From: Voacanga thouarsii
Lineage: Eukaryota > Streptophyta > Magnoliopsida > Gentianales > Apocynaceae
Direction of reading: 5' to 3'
Assembly (NCBI GenBank): GCA_026120185.1
Contig: JANUWF010001617.1
Location: forward strand, 2,046,001-2,110,000
DNA length: 64,000 nt
Part shown: piece by piece, positions 40,459-53,999 of the stretch
How the letters are laid out: each line of letters opens with the position of its first letter
How positions within the stretch are numbered: position 1 is the stretch's first letter
The notes under the pieces: generated by a model
What the model saw: only the letters and a program-made list of their open reading frames with translations
Database searches by the model: none
What the model was told of the DNA's origin: nothing
Made by a program: the position numbers and the translations under genes

Positions 40459-43400
40459 ATTTTTCCAGAGAATTTCATGCAAAGCAGCAGAAAATGTGGA
40501 GGGAGTGTGTAAATGGAAAGAACAGAGGGAAAGAGGGAGACAAGAGGAGCAGGAAGCAAAGGCTTTGGTTTCCTTACAAGGGAACCTCAACAGAAAAGAA
40601 TGTGTGAGAAATAAGAATTCTGTAATAATAGGACAGAATAGAGAGATAGAGAGGAGTTTCTAGTGGCAGTAGAATTTCAAGATTTCGAAGTTAAAAAGAA
40701 AGAAAGAAATAGAGGAAGAGAGCCACAGGAAAAGAGAAAAGTGAGATGACTTCACTTCAGTTCTCCGTTCAATTCTGTTGATTGATAGTGTAAATGGCTC
40801 TCTCTCTCTCAGTCTTTTGCTTTTCTTGGATGGTGATTCTCTTCTTCCATGATTACTAGTATTTGTTCACTTCGTGTGCCGTGCAGGCAGATGAAAGAGA
40901 AAGTTTTGTGGAAATTACTGTACTAAACCGCACGTGTTCTCCATCAAACATGCAAATTCTCTTCCAGGAAACCTATACTATTATAATCTCCATCATTGAT
41001 TCCTGCATTTGCTCAAATCACCAATTAATCTGATTTGGTCGTTTCCTTTCGGATCATCACTAAGATTTTTCCTTTTCCACTTACAGTTTCACACACTATT
41101 CTTCAAGATTAAAACCCCCCATAAAATTTAAAGTAAACCAGCTAATAAAGTGCAGACTTTTTAACTAATTTAGCGAAATTAAATACTTTGTTTTTGTACT
41201 AAACCAAACTCATAAAAATCCCAATGTACATATTTTTTTTCTTCATCTATTTCATCTTTTTTGTTAAGAATCACGAGTAACTTTGATTAAAAAATATAGA
41301 AAATCTAAAAACAAGAATTTCTTACTAAAAAGAAAAAAAAAATCTTTGTTAGGTGCTGCAAATATCTCACAAATCTTTGTTAGGTGCTGAATTATCAAAG
41401 CTTAAAAGCAGGCATAAACTATATTCAACACTGCTACTTTTTTTCAGTGTTTTTTTTTTGTGGCAAATGATGATTGACAACCTCCATATATATTATATAT
41501 ATAATGTACTACTATATATATTGTGTAATAAATTGAGCCCATTCATATACCTCCAGCACGTCCATACCCAACCCCCAACCCCCCCCCCCCAAAAAAAAAA
41601 AAGGGAAAACGAGTCCTTCCAAAGTTAGGTTCTTAAAAAGTCAGCAAAGATCCAGTTCATTGTGTGCAATGCCATCCTTGTAGGACCCTTCGTTCCGGGC
41701 AAAGTTAAAACTGTCGTAGGACCCTGCTGCAGTTCCAGTATGACTTTCTCTCATCAACCTTCATAATTAGTTTCTACCACTTTATTTGCCAAACCAATGC
41801 AATCTATTTTTCTCACAAATTTTTAGAAGATAATCACATCAATTAAGCAATTATCGTTCTCTTTTGACCCCTTCTTCTTTGTAATTCATTTCAACCTATG
41901 AAACCGAAATATTTACGCAGATAATATAACTATCCAACAAATAACTCTTAGCCCCTCTACATTATATTGAAATATTTCAACCTAAATATATTATTGTAAA
42001 CAAATATTAAATTGAAATATAAAAGAATATATATATATTACGTCTCTCGAATTCATAGACTTAAACATATTAATAATCAATTACTCTATCTGTTTTATAT
42101 TATTTGACCTTTTAGTCATTTGTACATAGATTAAAAATGTTAAAATTAATAAATATTTTTTTAGTTATGTTTTCAAATTTATTCCTAATAAGTACTCTCT
42201 CCATTTTAAAAATTATATCAAAAATTTTAATTTTTGTTATATTAAACTACTTATCAATTTCATAAATTAAGAAAAAATTGATTAGTTATATTCATAATTT
42301 ACTCATTTTTAATTAAAAAAATATATATTCGTAATAAATTATTAATGAATATATAAAAAATAATAATTAATAAATATTTACTTTTATCTATGGGTATTGT
42401 CAAATCTTATAATATAATTACCCATAATGCTAAAACATATAATTCATAAATTTGACAATACACATATACAAATTCTTATAATTATCTCCACTAAATCAAA
42501 ATAAATATCACATACTATATATAAATATTTAAATCTATACTTATATATCATATCATTCTTTATTACCTCACGTTAATATTAAGTTTCCCAATATGTAAAC
42601 TGCAAATATTTTTTGAAGATTAAACTTCTAGAACACATATGTATGTGTGCTGCTTCGAGCCCTGAACCCTTGTATATATAAGCATTTTGTTCATACCTCT
42701 GTCTCACATTCTGACAAAATCCTTGATGGTTTGGGCATGATTGTCTTGAATTGAGACCAACAGCTATTTACGTACACCTTTAAATCTTTTGAATTCTGTT
42801 TCTTGTTGCCAAGATTGTGGTTCTGCACATGGCTACCCCCTCTTCATTTTTCCAAATTTACCGGCTCCTTAATTGGAGTACCATTCTCTGACATCTTGTA
42901 ATTAATTAGGTAGTTCAAGAAAATGTCACCTATGAATCTAGCTATGGGCACAAACATACATCAACTTCAAGAAACTCACTTAAAAATTGATGAAATTGTG
43001 GGCTACGTATCTTAGGTCCATGCCGTGATAATAAACCCTAACTTTGGTCTCTCAATGTTAGATATATATATATATATGATCCGGCATTGCATGCTTATTT
43101 AAACCATATGATTATGTTTTTGTTAAAAAATTCAAATTCAATACTTTTTGTTATAAATTTAAATTTTTATTCTCTCATAATTTTCTTTTATTATAATATG
43201 AAAATAACTTAACAGATTAAAAGTATTTTTCATTAAATTATAAGTCTGAAACTTAATATATACATACACACTCACACACATATACATTCTGTAATGTATC
43301 GAAAAGGTTTTGGGGAATTAGGTATGCTAACTTTTTATTGAACTTAAGCACTCAAAATAAGAAAAATGAACTTCAATAATTGAAGTAAAAGCTCATATCT

Positions 43401-45156
43401 ATGCAGTAAGTTAATCAGACTAGACATTTTGTCATTACGTGTAATGAATCTTCTGCTTGTAATAGTACAAGCAGATTTTATACTCTACAATTAATTAGGA
43501 TTAGGTCTAATGACATTTCAATTCATCCCCTAAAAAACAAGAACAAAGAATTATTAGTTGGACCTTCACAGGAGGCTTCCTATAGGCTACTTGGGTAAGA
43601 TTCACGAATTTTATGTGGATAAGAGAACAAGATCTTGGAGCATGTGCATGGCCTCTATATAGAGAGCAGAGGTCAAGAATATAACTTCAAAAACACCTAA
43701 CATCTTGGCAGGGTAGGGCACCTCACATGAAGGTTGTCACAATCCTATGCTATCTATTTCAGAGGCATGAACCATAAGTTTCATTTATTGAATTGATTGT
43801 TTAATTTAATAGGTCTCAGCCTTAGGCTTCACCACCACATGCTATTAGAAAATGTTACAAAACAATAGGTTCCCCATCTTGACAAACATTAGGAGACATG
43901 CTAGAGAGTTGCTCCGTGAGTCATTCATAGCCCTATAATTTGGTTTTTGGTTTTTGATCCAAGAACGTACACACATATGTCAAATCCTAGAATGGCTATG
44001 GTACATGCACAATTAAAGCCTGGTTCCAAATTGTAGGAGCTAGGCAGGGTGAGAGTGACTGGTTCTAGTCTAATCTGTTCTTCTTCCGTACCATCCTAGA
44101 CTTAACATGAGGTGGCATATTCTTAGAATAATTATATTTTATTTCTATTAGTGTGGATTTTATTTTTATTAATATATATATGTGTGTGTGTGAGTTTAAG
44201 ACTTATAACATAATCCTATATTATTATCTTGATATTCATGATATAATTGTCTAAAGTTAAGAGATTGCTCAACTCATTAATAGTTTCTATGATTAAAGTT
44301 TATCCCAGGCTTTTTTATGTGGACCTCATGGGCTAGACCTAAAATGTAGAGAGATCACCCTTTTGAGGTATTGGATGGGACAATTCATTTATATCAGGTG
44401 AAGTGGTAGCTCTTAAAGGATTGTGCTAGGCAAGCCTGGTTCTTACTAGGTGTTACTAGAATAGCATGATCTGAAATTCACCTTTGTATAGGAACCCCTT
44501 TTTCCTGCCTCTTTGTACTTGGTGGATTGGAGCATCCTTACATGGGATCTTTTGTTGTTGGTGTAGCAGTAATTATAAAAGATCATTATGCTGTGTGTTC
44601 TATCTCTCAAAAAAGGAGATAAATTCTTGGCTTTAGAGGATGAGAGTTTTAATGGTCATTTCAGTCTCTCATAAAATATGGACCAAGATTTCAATCCTTT
44701 TAATGCTTTGAGATTCTTCAATCCCATGAAAGAATGAACATTAACATATTAGTTCTTTCTCTAATAGGAATAAACAAAGACATAAAGTTAATCTTCTTGA
44801 CAAGAAAGAACACTTTCTTCACAAATCTTGAATACTAAAAATATTCGTGTAAAGAACAAATATTCAAAAGTGTCTGATAACATCAAAAGCAAGTGCAAAG
44901 TGAAAGCAGATTTCATTGTAGAAAATTGATGGTATCACAGCTAAAGGTGAACTGGAAAGACAATACACCCTCTCTAGATAGCAAACGTGAAAAAGTAGAT
45001 CATGGAGAATGATTATTCTCAGTTATTTTTTTGCAGTCTTAGCTGACTGATTTGCACTCAAACACCCAACTACAGAACAGAAAAACACTAATAAAAATAA
45101 CCAAGTAGAGAGCACAAGTCTTTATTCTATAGGCAGCAGCTACTGCATTAATTTGT
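40459..45156. other. intergenic, AT-rich, no gene supported
   Basis: The first 400 bp is the probable promoter and leader of the RCC1/FYVE gene, with a CT-rich tract near 40798-40810. The stretch 42060-42240 contains two sequences resembling the CTCCCTCCGT starts of Stowaway-type MITEs, too degraded to bound. A short (AT)n run lies at about 43063-43078. C- and A-runs lie at about 41580-41602. No reading frame resembles a known protein. Confidence 0.55.
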
Positions 45157-46142
45157 CTATTCAAGGCCATGCATTTTCCTCATCATACCAACAAATTCAT
45201 ATACTTTTTCAGGGTCCGGAAGAGTTTTGGCAACAGTTTCTCTCTGCAAACACCTCTTCATCCAGGCTGCAAATTTTGGGGCTTCTTTTTCAACTTTGAA
45301 CCCACCATATTTCTCATAGGCCAAGAACCACATGGTCAGAGGAATCGCTATAATGTCAACAAAGCCGAAGTTGTCACCTCCAAAATAATCTTTCTCCCCT
45401 AGAGCTCCCTCCAGCTTCTTCAGAATGTCGATGAATTCGTTCTTTGCAGCTTCTAACTGCTCATCTTTGCCCCTCCAAATGTTGACTCCCACCTCAAACA
45501 CCTGCAACAACCCCCCACCCGCAAAAAAATAATGTCACAATCAAAAAGCACCGAGTAGCCATAAAGTCAGGAGTACACATACATAATATTGTAATATGAG
45601 TGGGTTTAGGATACACGGGACTCGTGCACCAATATGGTAGCAAAAACAGTTTACAGCGTATTGTACTATAAATAATAGTAATTGACGTATCGTTATAATA
45701 CCATATGTACTATTAATAACTGTATCAAATTGACTAGTAGATCGATGCATCTTCTTGTTGCAGTTTACTCCATATGTACTAACTAACTAGTCTGATTAGT
45801 GCAAATAATGAAGCAAAATTAAACCTTTTTGTCAATGAAATCAGCCCAGAAGCGGGCCTGGGATCGTCCATAAGCACAAGAAGGCAACAATGGTGTGGAA
45901 GGCCAATTCTCATCAATGAAGTAAACAATGTTGGTGGACTCAAGAATTGGTTTGCCATTACACAGCAAGACAGGAACTTTCTGGTAAATTGGGTTTGACT
46001 TCAGTAGTAAATCACTTTTGCCCCCAAACAGGTCTTCCTCTTGATTATCATAAGGAACGCCCTTCTCAGCCAAAGCAATTTTTACTCTGGCGCAAAATGG
46101 GCTGACCCAGAAATCCAAAAGAAGAAGCTCTTCTTTTGCCAT
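45157..46142 (-). CDS. GSTU: tau-class glutathione S-transferase, 220 aa
   Basis: Two exons, 45825-46142 and 45501-45157 on the minus strand, joined at the position typical of plant tau GSTs, giving the usual length. The N-terminal thioredoxin-like domain has the motif LDFWVSPFCARVKIALAEKG, with the likely catalytic Ser14 that activates glutathione. The glutathione-binding region includes KVPVL and the ESTNIVYFIDE loop, where the EST residues contact the gamma-glutamyl group. The C-terminal helical domain (residues 107-220) forms the hydrophobic substrate pocket. Cytosolic; conjugates glutathione to electrophiles and binds small ligands, usually induced by stress or auxin. The exact substrate is unknown. 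No damage is seen. Confidence 0.95.
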
Positions 46143-46198
46143 CTGAGTTTCAATGCTGTGATGATTATATCTGTGATTGATAAGACCAAAGAGGCTGG

Positions 46199-46208
46199 CT
46201 TTATATAG
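46199..46208 (-). promoter_or_regulatory. candidate TATA box of the tau GST gene
   Basis: CTATATAAAG on the minus strand lies 57-66 bp upstream of the ATG at 46142. The spacing would give a leader of about 30 nt. Confidence 0.6.
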
Positions 46209-47452
46209 GAAGTTTGTTTTGGCATAAATATGAAATCCCAATGCAAAGTGTTGTTGATTGGTACATTGACAAAGAGCCTCGGTGGCTTCGTCCCCGAGGC
46301 ATGATTTGTCTTTGGCTAACCCAAAAAAGTTTGCGTCATTTTGTTAGAAGCCAGGAACCAAGCCGGCAAATCAAAGAAAGAAACTTTCTAAGGTGAAAAG
46401 TTCGTAATGAAATACTGATCCCACAGTACTCAGAACTTTGCTCAATTTTTCCGTCCAGAAATACATGGCTATTTGTTGCAACTTGCAAGCTATCTCCATG
46501 GGACAAATGTTGGTTTTGGACTTTGGGGGATATCCTATATTTGTTTTGCACTTCATCCAAAAGTTTAAATAATTATTATTACTAGTTCTATTTTTCGTAT
46601 ATTGCACGAGTTCGTGTAATATATTAATTTAAATTCAAAAACACCACTAAATATAAGAGATAATATCAATTTAAAATACAAATAGAGAAAATATTTTTTC
46701 AAGTATCAAAATTGTATTTTCCCAATTACAATTTTGATAATTGGAAGTAAGTGTAAATTTACAATATTAACACAATCATTTTAAGTTTCCCCTGCAGAAA
46801 ACGGTTCCCCTTATCTTAAACTATGAAAAGAAAAATTAGACCAAAAAGCATGCCTAAAGGCGAAAGTTTTATCGATACGCTGAGTTCGCTCCCAGATAGT
46901 GACCCAAAATCTTCGTCTTTGACGGAAAAAGAAGAAAGAATAAAATAATTGGAATCAATAGTTGTGATGCATTCTTGTACTTGATTGAGAACCAAAGGTC
47001 TAGCTACCGGGGTGAGTGGGCCTTAGAATATGGAAAGATAAAAAGTTGTGATCGCAGTAAAGAGCTCTCGTTTATTTGATAAAGTCTTTTGACGGTAGCT
47101 GGATCCATCTCCCCGGCCAGTGCCATCAAGCCCTACCACTAATTGGTTTTTTCAGATCTGTAGTCTTGGTAGGAACTATTTAATATGAAGAGAAATGTAA
47201 AGAGATGCAAAACTTTAATTGAAGATAAACTTGTTAGATACGGTACACTTGAAAATAATACACAGAACAATGAACCTTTGTCTGTTCAGATGTATTTAAT
47301 AGGGAGTGAAATTTGAAAAGATTAGAAGTTTGAATTGAAAATAAAGTTGTTAACAATTAATGTGCAATGCATCCGGAGTTCATGTATTTTCAAAGTGTCA
47401 CATAGCAACGCAAGATAATGTCAGGTGACTCTCTCATAACCTTCCGCAACTA

Positions 47453-47454
<2 letters not shown>
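46209..47454. other. intergenic between GST promoter and TA tract
   Basis: AT-rich. No gene is recognised. It ends at the left (TA)n tract that borders the pararetrovirus. Confidence 0.6.

Positions 47455-47491
<37 letters not shown>
47455..47491. repeat. (TA)n tract bordering the pararetrovirus (left)
   Basis: Pure TA dinucleotides for about 36 bp, followed by a broken TA-rich stretch to 47513. Together with 59209-59243 it brackets the viral insertion. Confidence 0.92.
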
Positions 47492-47493
<2 letters not shown>

Positions 47494-47544
47494 ATTTATA
47501 TATATAACATTTATATCTTCTATATAAAATATTATGTACTTTAG

Positions 47545-47646
47545 AAAATATTTTGTATTCTTTCTATATTTCTGTTCTTATTTCTGCATATAGTCGGCTA
47601 AGTCGCTTTTTTAATTTATTATTTTACTTACTGCATTACCTATTGT
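47545..47646 (+). repeat. pararetrovirus terminal direct repeat (left)
   Basis: Matches 59054-59155 at equal length (102 bp) with scattered substitutions. It probably represents the R region shared by both ends of the viral RNA. Confidence 0.85.
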
Positions 47647-47950
47647 GACTCCCTCTTAGGAATGGTTGAAACTAGCCTTTGCAGTAGACCAATTTATTTT
47701 TATTATTTTTCAAATTTCTTCAAGATCAAAATCTTTTAGATGTTCTGACTCTCAATGTCAAGACTGCAAATTACAAAATCAAAACAAGATTTCTTCCTGT
47801 AGCCATCATATGCAGAATCCAATATAAGGTTAAGACTTCTGCTTTCAGTACTGGTGCTATGAGAATGTCTCACAAAAGTGAAACAGTTCTCTTCCAAACA
47901 GATCTACAAAGATCTCATCTTTCAATCCCCAAGCCTATCTCTTGGAACCA
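47647..47950 (+). pseudogene. displaced extra copy of movement-protein segment
   Basis: Closely matches 50851-51164, a segment of the viral movement-protein region, with substitutions and one ~10-bp length difference. It lies where the viral leader should be and abuts the terminal repeat with no gap. It is out of context and cannot act as a gene. Confidence 0.88.
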
Positions 47951-48058
47951 TGTAGATTTGATGATGCTAAGTATATTGAGTGTCCTTAAACACTTCATAG
48001 ATGAATTTCATGTAGATCTGATAATTCTAAGCATATTGAGTGTCCTTAAACACTTTAT
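47951..48058 (+). repeat. 60-bp tandem duplication in viral leader
   Basis: TGTAGATTTGATGATGCTAA at 47951 recurs as TGTAGATCTGATAATTCTAA at 48011, and both continue into a shared CATATTGAGTGTCC-like block. The period is exactly 60 bp and the second unit is recognisable for about 48 bp. Confidence 0.85.
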
Positions 48059-48627
48059 GTTTAACGACGATAGTTTACTATCAGAAGCACACGTATGAAA
48101 CATAAAGATTTCTGATGTTGATAGATCTGTGAATTATTCAGTGTATTTCAAATATATCTATAAGTTCTATATCAGATTTAAGGGGATAAGGAAGGAGATC
48201 TAGTTTTAGATCTACTCTACAGGTGGTCTGATTGAGTTGTTTTAGCCGATGAGTTGAGTAATGGCTGTTGTTGGCTCAATAGCTTATATGAGACGAGAAT
48301 TTATTCTCAATGACCTGATCCCCCTCAGATATGTTATTGACTTTATAGATCTATTCTTTATTTACTGATTAATATTCATATCTATTACGTTCACAAACAG
48401 ATCTGCATGTTTTACATCATAAGATACTAATAACTTGAATATATCCTTCTTACAAAACCTGAAGGTGATGATTGCTAAGTTATGGGAAGTATAAGTTCAT
48501 ATATACTTTTTTTTACGTTAATTTTTTTTATTTTATTCATACTTGCATTATGTCTTCATTTCTCCGCTCCTTCTCCAAAACTTTTTCTTTTTCCTCCTCT
48601 TCTCCTATTTCTTCATCTTCTTCTCAA

Positions 48628-48632
48628 ACTTC
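48628..48632. repeat. target duplication ACTTC of solo LTR 1 (left)
   Basis: Identical to 50513-50517 on the other side of the LTR. Confidence 0.85.
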
Positions 48633-50512
48633 TGAAGGCAAAACACGGCAAAATGAAAAATGCACAGCGGCATGTTCAAGAAACAGAGCACATGCAGAAG
48701 AGCAGCGGAAGAAAATTTTTTATACCTCTACGCATTTTTATTGGTCTAGGGGGAACCGGCTACGTCTCGGTCTGAACCACTTCTGGTCCTAAGATTAATT
48801 CTCCAGGCTGCTGTCCTGCAAGCCGACGGCTTCTTCTAGGTATCAACGCTACTCCTCTTGACTTTCAGAATATAATCCTACCTGAAATGCCTGGTGAAAG
48901 CTATGGATAAAGAGGATGATCTTCCTTTCTTCGACTAAATGCTGTTGAGCATTAATCAAGAGAACCGTGTCTCAGTTTTGCTTTTTTCAAAACATAGAGA
49001 ACACACACAAGAGAAGAGAGAAGACATTAGACTTGAGGAAAAAAAAAACCAACGTGCCTCTGTGAAAGACTCCCCAGTTTAATTAAATCCCAACAACCTT
49101 GATAATAGGTTATTATTTGGGTATTTAAAAATTAAACAGAAGCCCTAAAGACCACGTCATGTTAAGCCATTAAACAGACCTTTGGACCTATGACCTAATT
49201 CTTCGGGTTAAGCCTTCAATTTAATTTAATTATTCCTGGACTAATAGAAGCCTAATAATTAAATTAATTAAATAACCCAATGGACCAATATAAACCTCAA
49301 GCCTTGGCCCAATTTATTGGATTTAGCCTTTAATTTAATTTAATTATTTTTGGGTTAATACAAACCCAATAATTAAATTAATTAAATAACTCAAATGGGT
49401 CAATATATAACTCTCCATTTTTTGACCTTTTATTTTATTCTAACCCAATAAATAAACCAGGCTACTCGAATAAAATAAAATTCATTTAATATAAGATCAA
49501 TCCTTCAACCCAAAACCATCAGGACTTATGGGCTATTCCGATGACCAAAAGACACATTGCCTTGGCTACTAAAATGACCAAAATACCTCTGCTATAGAAA
49601 TAGTTGTATTTTGCATTTTAAACATTTCCTAATATCATCATAAAGAAATATTGACACCAAGGACAATACTGCGTTAGCAAAGTCTTCGACTTACAGGTGT
49701 AATGACTAAAATACCCCTCTACGCATCGCCATACATCTTAGAGAGAAAAATTGTATTAACACCTCTCTAAAAGACATTTACCATCCTTAAACCTCTAGTT
49801 CAATGATCCACAACTCCTAGAATATTTCTACTTTTTAAGGAAGTTACCCTAAAACTAACATCCAAGTCATATTCCCTAGGACTCTGGATATTTAGATCAT
49901 TCGAACAATCATAAGGGGAGATATAGCACAGAAGCTATTTTGTACAAGTCTGTCTTAACTAACTAGTCACATATACCCAACATACAAGTATATCGGCTCT
50001 ACGATAGAACATCAACTACAGCATATCAAAGTACATGCTTCCAACTTTTTTAGACCACCAACTCATACTCAAGCGGTAGAGTATTAGTCTACGTTGTAGC
50101 AGTAATAGTCTGGGTTTCTTTTAAATAGTACTTTTAGAAACCACTATTACAAGTCCTATTTTGCGTATTCGAAATATGCTCATGCTATGAAGTGAATGGA
50201 CTACTCACTGGTTAAAAGTAAGCCATTCCTCATTTAAAATCCATAACACAATAACTTAAACATGATGAGATTCTCATTCTCATCAATCGGTTAAGAACAA
50301 ATGTTTATGTGTTAAGTAACTTGTGACTCATACCTTACTGTGAAAGACCACCATTCACATCGATCACTTATTTAAACATAATGGGTCTTTTTCAAACATA
50401 AATGTGCACAAATAAAATGTAAATTCACAAATAAATTTTGAGAATAAATTCTTTTATTAATAAATTCAATAACTACATCAAAAATCTAGTCTAGAAGGCA
50501 TATATTCCAACA
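48633..50512 (-). mobile_element. solo LTR 1, 1880 bp
   Basis: On the minus strand it starts TGTTGGAATATATGCC and ends CCTTCA, the TG...CA ends of an LTR, with a perfect ACTTC target duplication. It has no internal retrotransposon region, so it is the product of LTR-LTR recombination. It is related along most of its length to 55020-56918 in opposite orientation, with clear divergence. It contains two copies of an ~80-bp AATTTAATTTAATTATT block about 112 bp apart (49208-49290 and 49321-49402). Confidence 0.85.
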
Positions 50513-51588
50513 ACTTCATCAAAACTTAAGGAAGAGTTTAATTTTTCTGATCTTCAACAGTCAATCGACAATTGAAAATTTTCCAAGTTTTCCCCCAATG
50601 AGATTTACAAATCTCTCAAATGGTCTCTTAACAGTGACTATGTCATCTGAACTGTTGAATAAACAGTTTAATTAGACTCTACTGCAAAGAAATCAAACTT
50701 TTTTCTGCCAGTGTAATCAAAAGATTTCAAAACAAATATAACTATCTTCATTTTGGCCTTGTCTAAATTGCAGCAAAAGCCCTTTCCAGAGAAGGATTTG
50801 ATACTTCTGTCCTTTTATGTCTTAGAGATACTCGACTTCTAGACTTCAATGACTACCTCTTAGGAATGGTTGAAATCAGCCTTTGCAGTGGACTAGTTTA
50901 TTTTGATTGTTTTCCAAATTTTACATTCTCACTTCGATATCAAATTCTTCTAGATGCTCTAACTCTCAATGTCAAGACTGTGAATTACAAAATCAAAATA
51001 GGATCTTTTCTTGTAGCCATCATATATAGAATCCAGTATAAGGCTATGACTTCTACTTTAAATACTAGTGCTATGAGAATGTCTCACAAAGGTGAAACAG
51101 TTCTCTTCCAAACGGATTTGCAAAGATCTCATCTTTCAATCCCCAAGCCTATCTCTTGGAACCAAGTTAGTCTTCCTTTTAATTGGTTATTAACTAATAC
51201 AGCTCTTTTTGAAAAATCAGAAAATACCACTATTTCAGCAATCCGGCAATTCTCTTGTGGATCTATGGAAATAGCTTTCCAAAAATCCCTCCGCCAAAGG
51301 ATTTCTTATCCTCAATCTCATGCGTCTTCATTCGACGTTCAACCTCCTAGACATTCTACATCCTCTGTAGCTACCCATCTACAAGATATCAATCTAGAAC
51401 AAAAAATTTCTCATGCTAGATATGCAATCCGGCCTGACCCAGATGATACTGAGTTTGAGAATCATGCATCTCCAACCCATTCTACTATGATTGGAGAATT
51501 CAATACTTTACAAACTGATTTTCAAATTCCTTTTGTAATTGACAAAACTAAACTACGAGAAGAATTTTATTATCCTTCAAATCTTTAA

Positions 51589-53000
51589 AAAAGAACTTAG
51601 TTCTTTGAACAATTTCAAGGATATGCTAAACAACAGGTCCAAGAATCTTTTTATGAATTTTTAAATTTTGTTAAAAAACAAATTAATTTCTTTTTATGGT
51701 TTGAAACTTATGCTAATCTCCATAAATTGATTATTCTTTTGCTTCAATTATCAATGTTTCAAAACTTTGGCAAACTGCCCATGGAACAAATATTTCTTCT
51801 GAATTTTCTCATGCACAAAAGATCAAAATTCTTTTCGAGACTGAGCAAATTGATGCATGTCCTTTTAAAAGAAAGGATAAAGAGGATGACATGCTTTGTC
51901 CAAAAGATATTCAAAATCTTTATGAACAAAACAATTATACAAACAAATATTTGCAAATTATTGGTGCATATTTGATTTCAAAATCGAATACTCCTTCCAT
52001 ACAGGATAAACCTGTATCTAGTACTTCCTCCTCTACTTCTTCTATTCCACTCTTCAAACCTTATGAGATTCCTCTTTAGTATAGGAAAGAACTTAGCAAA
52101 AAAATAAAATAAAATAGAGAAACCTCTTCTTACTGAATTTTAAAGAAGGATAGCTGACATAGAGAAATCTATTATCCCTGGATCAGCCTTTCCTTCAACT
52201 CCAAAACAGTCTATTAGTTCCCAACATTCTGTTTCTATTTTAATTCAAAATACGCTTATGTCATGAAGTGAGTGGACTACTCACTAGTTAAAGGTAAACC
52301 AATCCCTATTTGGAATTCATAACATAATAACCTAAACATAATGAGATTCTCATTCTCATCAATCGGTTAAGAACAAATGTTTATGTGTTTAAATAACCCA
52401 TGATCCATATCTTACTGTGAAAGACCTCCATTCACATGAATCGCTTATTTAAACACAATGGGTCTTTTTCAAACGAAATTGTGCACAAATAAAAAGTAAA
52501 TTCACAAACGATTTCTAAAATAAATTCTTTTATTAAAACATTCGATTTTTGTATATCAGAAATCTAGTCTAAGAGGGCACACATTCCAATAATTCAGTGA
52601 ACAATTTGGTCTATCTTCTTGTAGTGCTAAACCACATAGGCGCTATATGACCAAACACCAAGTGTCTTCTAGACTGACCTACCATAGGAAGTAGTATAGA
52701 CATGCCAAGCAGCCTGAACTTCCTACTCCAACCAAAACCAAAACTCCTAAGGTTAAGCCTTAGGCAACTAAGTTAAAACTGTTACCTGTTTCAAGTGTAA
52801 CAAACTTGGTCATATTACCAGATACTGCCACTTCCCTAAAAAGATTCATGAGCTTTCTTTGCATGAAGATGTTCTTGACAAGATCCAAAATCTCCTTCTC
52901 GAAGAATCTGATTCTGACTAAGCTGATAATGAATTTGAACAATAGTTTAATCAAATCCAGAAAAATGATCTCCCTTCTTCATCCTCTTCTGATCATTCTC
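51589..53000 (+). pseudogene. pararetrovirus capsid region with CCHC zinc knuckle
   Basis: Fragments of the viral coat-protein region, including a Ser-rich linker near 52010-52050, then the nucleic-acid-binding knuckle CFKCNKLGHITRYC at 52787-52828 followed by an acidic tail. An LTR fragment (52248-52591) splits it. In-frame stops lie at 51586 and 52077 and again near 52760 and 52919. Confidence 0.75.
52248..52591 (-). mobile_element. LTR fragment of the same family as the solo LTRs
   Basis: On the minus strand it starts near the LTR 5' end (variant TATTGGAATG) and is alignable with the first ~350 bp of solo LTR 1 (50165-50512). The rest of the LTR is absent. ATTCA occurs on both sides (52243-52247 and 52592-52596), but the left copy may itself be LTR sequence, so a true target duplication is not proven. 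Confidence 0.75.
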
Positions 53001-53429
53001 ATTCTGATTTAGAAGGACCAACCATCAACACTTTTACCAAAGAATAGGATCTTCTCCTATAACTCATAAGAAAACTTCCTAATGATTTAAATAGACAAGA
53101 GTATCTTGACAAGTTCAAACAAACTCTTGATCAACCATCAACTTCATCTCCCAAACCTTTCCAACATCATTCTCGTATTGTCAAATATGTACAATCTTAC
53201 TGATACTCTCAATAGGTTTCCTACTAAGCCTTCCAAAACTGTTACCATTTAAGACCTTCAATCTAAAATCTCTCTCCTTAAGGAAGAAATCAGAGAAATC
53301 AAGGCTTCTCAAAAACTAGACAGATTAATTCTTCAAAACCTCTGTTCTTAAAAGGAACAACAACAGCAACCATTAGAAACTAGTACTAATGCAAAATCTT
53401 TTCTTAATTATCTTTCAAAAATTTCTATT

Positions 53430-53998
53430 CAAAGATAGCATGTGCAGATTACACTTATCATTAAAATTCTTTTATTCTTGAAGTCCCAGCTCTATTAGAT
53501 ACAGGAGTTGATCTCAACTGCATCCAAGAAGGCCTCATCCCTACAAAGTATTTTGAAAAAACAAAGGAAAGCCTTCGTTCTGCCAATGGGAAAAAGCTAA
53601 GTATTAGCTTCAAACTTTCAGATATTAAGATAAAACATTCTTCTTTATCTATTCATACTTCATTTTTACTTGCCAAAGATATCACTAACCCTATCATCCT
53701 AGGCACTCCATTTATTCAACAAAGCATACCTTTCATGGTACTCAAAACAGGTATTCAAGTAGAACATCTAAACCAAAAAAATTTTATTCCTTTTGATAGA
53801 CCTCCTATCAAAAAAGATCTTCATCTACTTGAGACAAAGCAGTCTCAAATTAATTTTCTTAAAGAAGATATAGCATTTCAACGTCTTCGACAACAACTTA
53901 CCGAGCCTCACATCAAAGCCCGGATCAAAGCTCTTGAAAATTGTATTCAGATCCAACTATGTTCTGATCTTTCTACAGCCTTCTGGAACAAAAAATAA
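53430..53998 (+). pseudogene. pararetrovirus aspartic protease
   Basis: Retropepsin-like domain with the D-T-G active site at 53498-53506 and the later ILGTPF motif near 53698. The frame is open from about 53460 to the stop at 53996-53998, followed by further stops before the reverse transcriptase. Confidence 0.8.
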
Positions 53999-53999
53999 C

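Larger units (their letters stand above)
48550..51588 (+). pseudogene. pararetrovirus ORF1 N-terminus and movement protein (30K superfamily), interrupted
   Basis: The probable ORF1 start codon is at 48550, followed by a Ser-rich stretch. A solo LTR (48633-50512) then interrupts it 28 codons in, and coding resumes at about 50518. Stops occur near 50570 and 50655. The conserved core of the plant-virus movement protein is open at 50866-51588. This family moves viral genomes through plasmodesmata. It is an inactive relic. Confidence 0.8.
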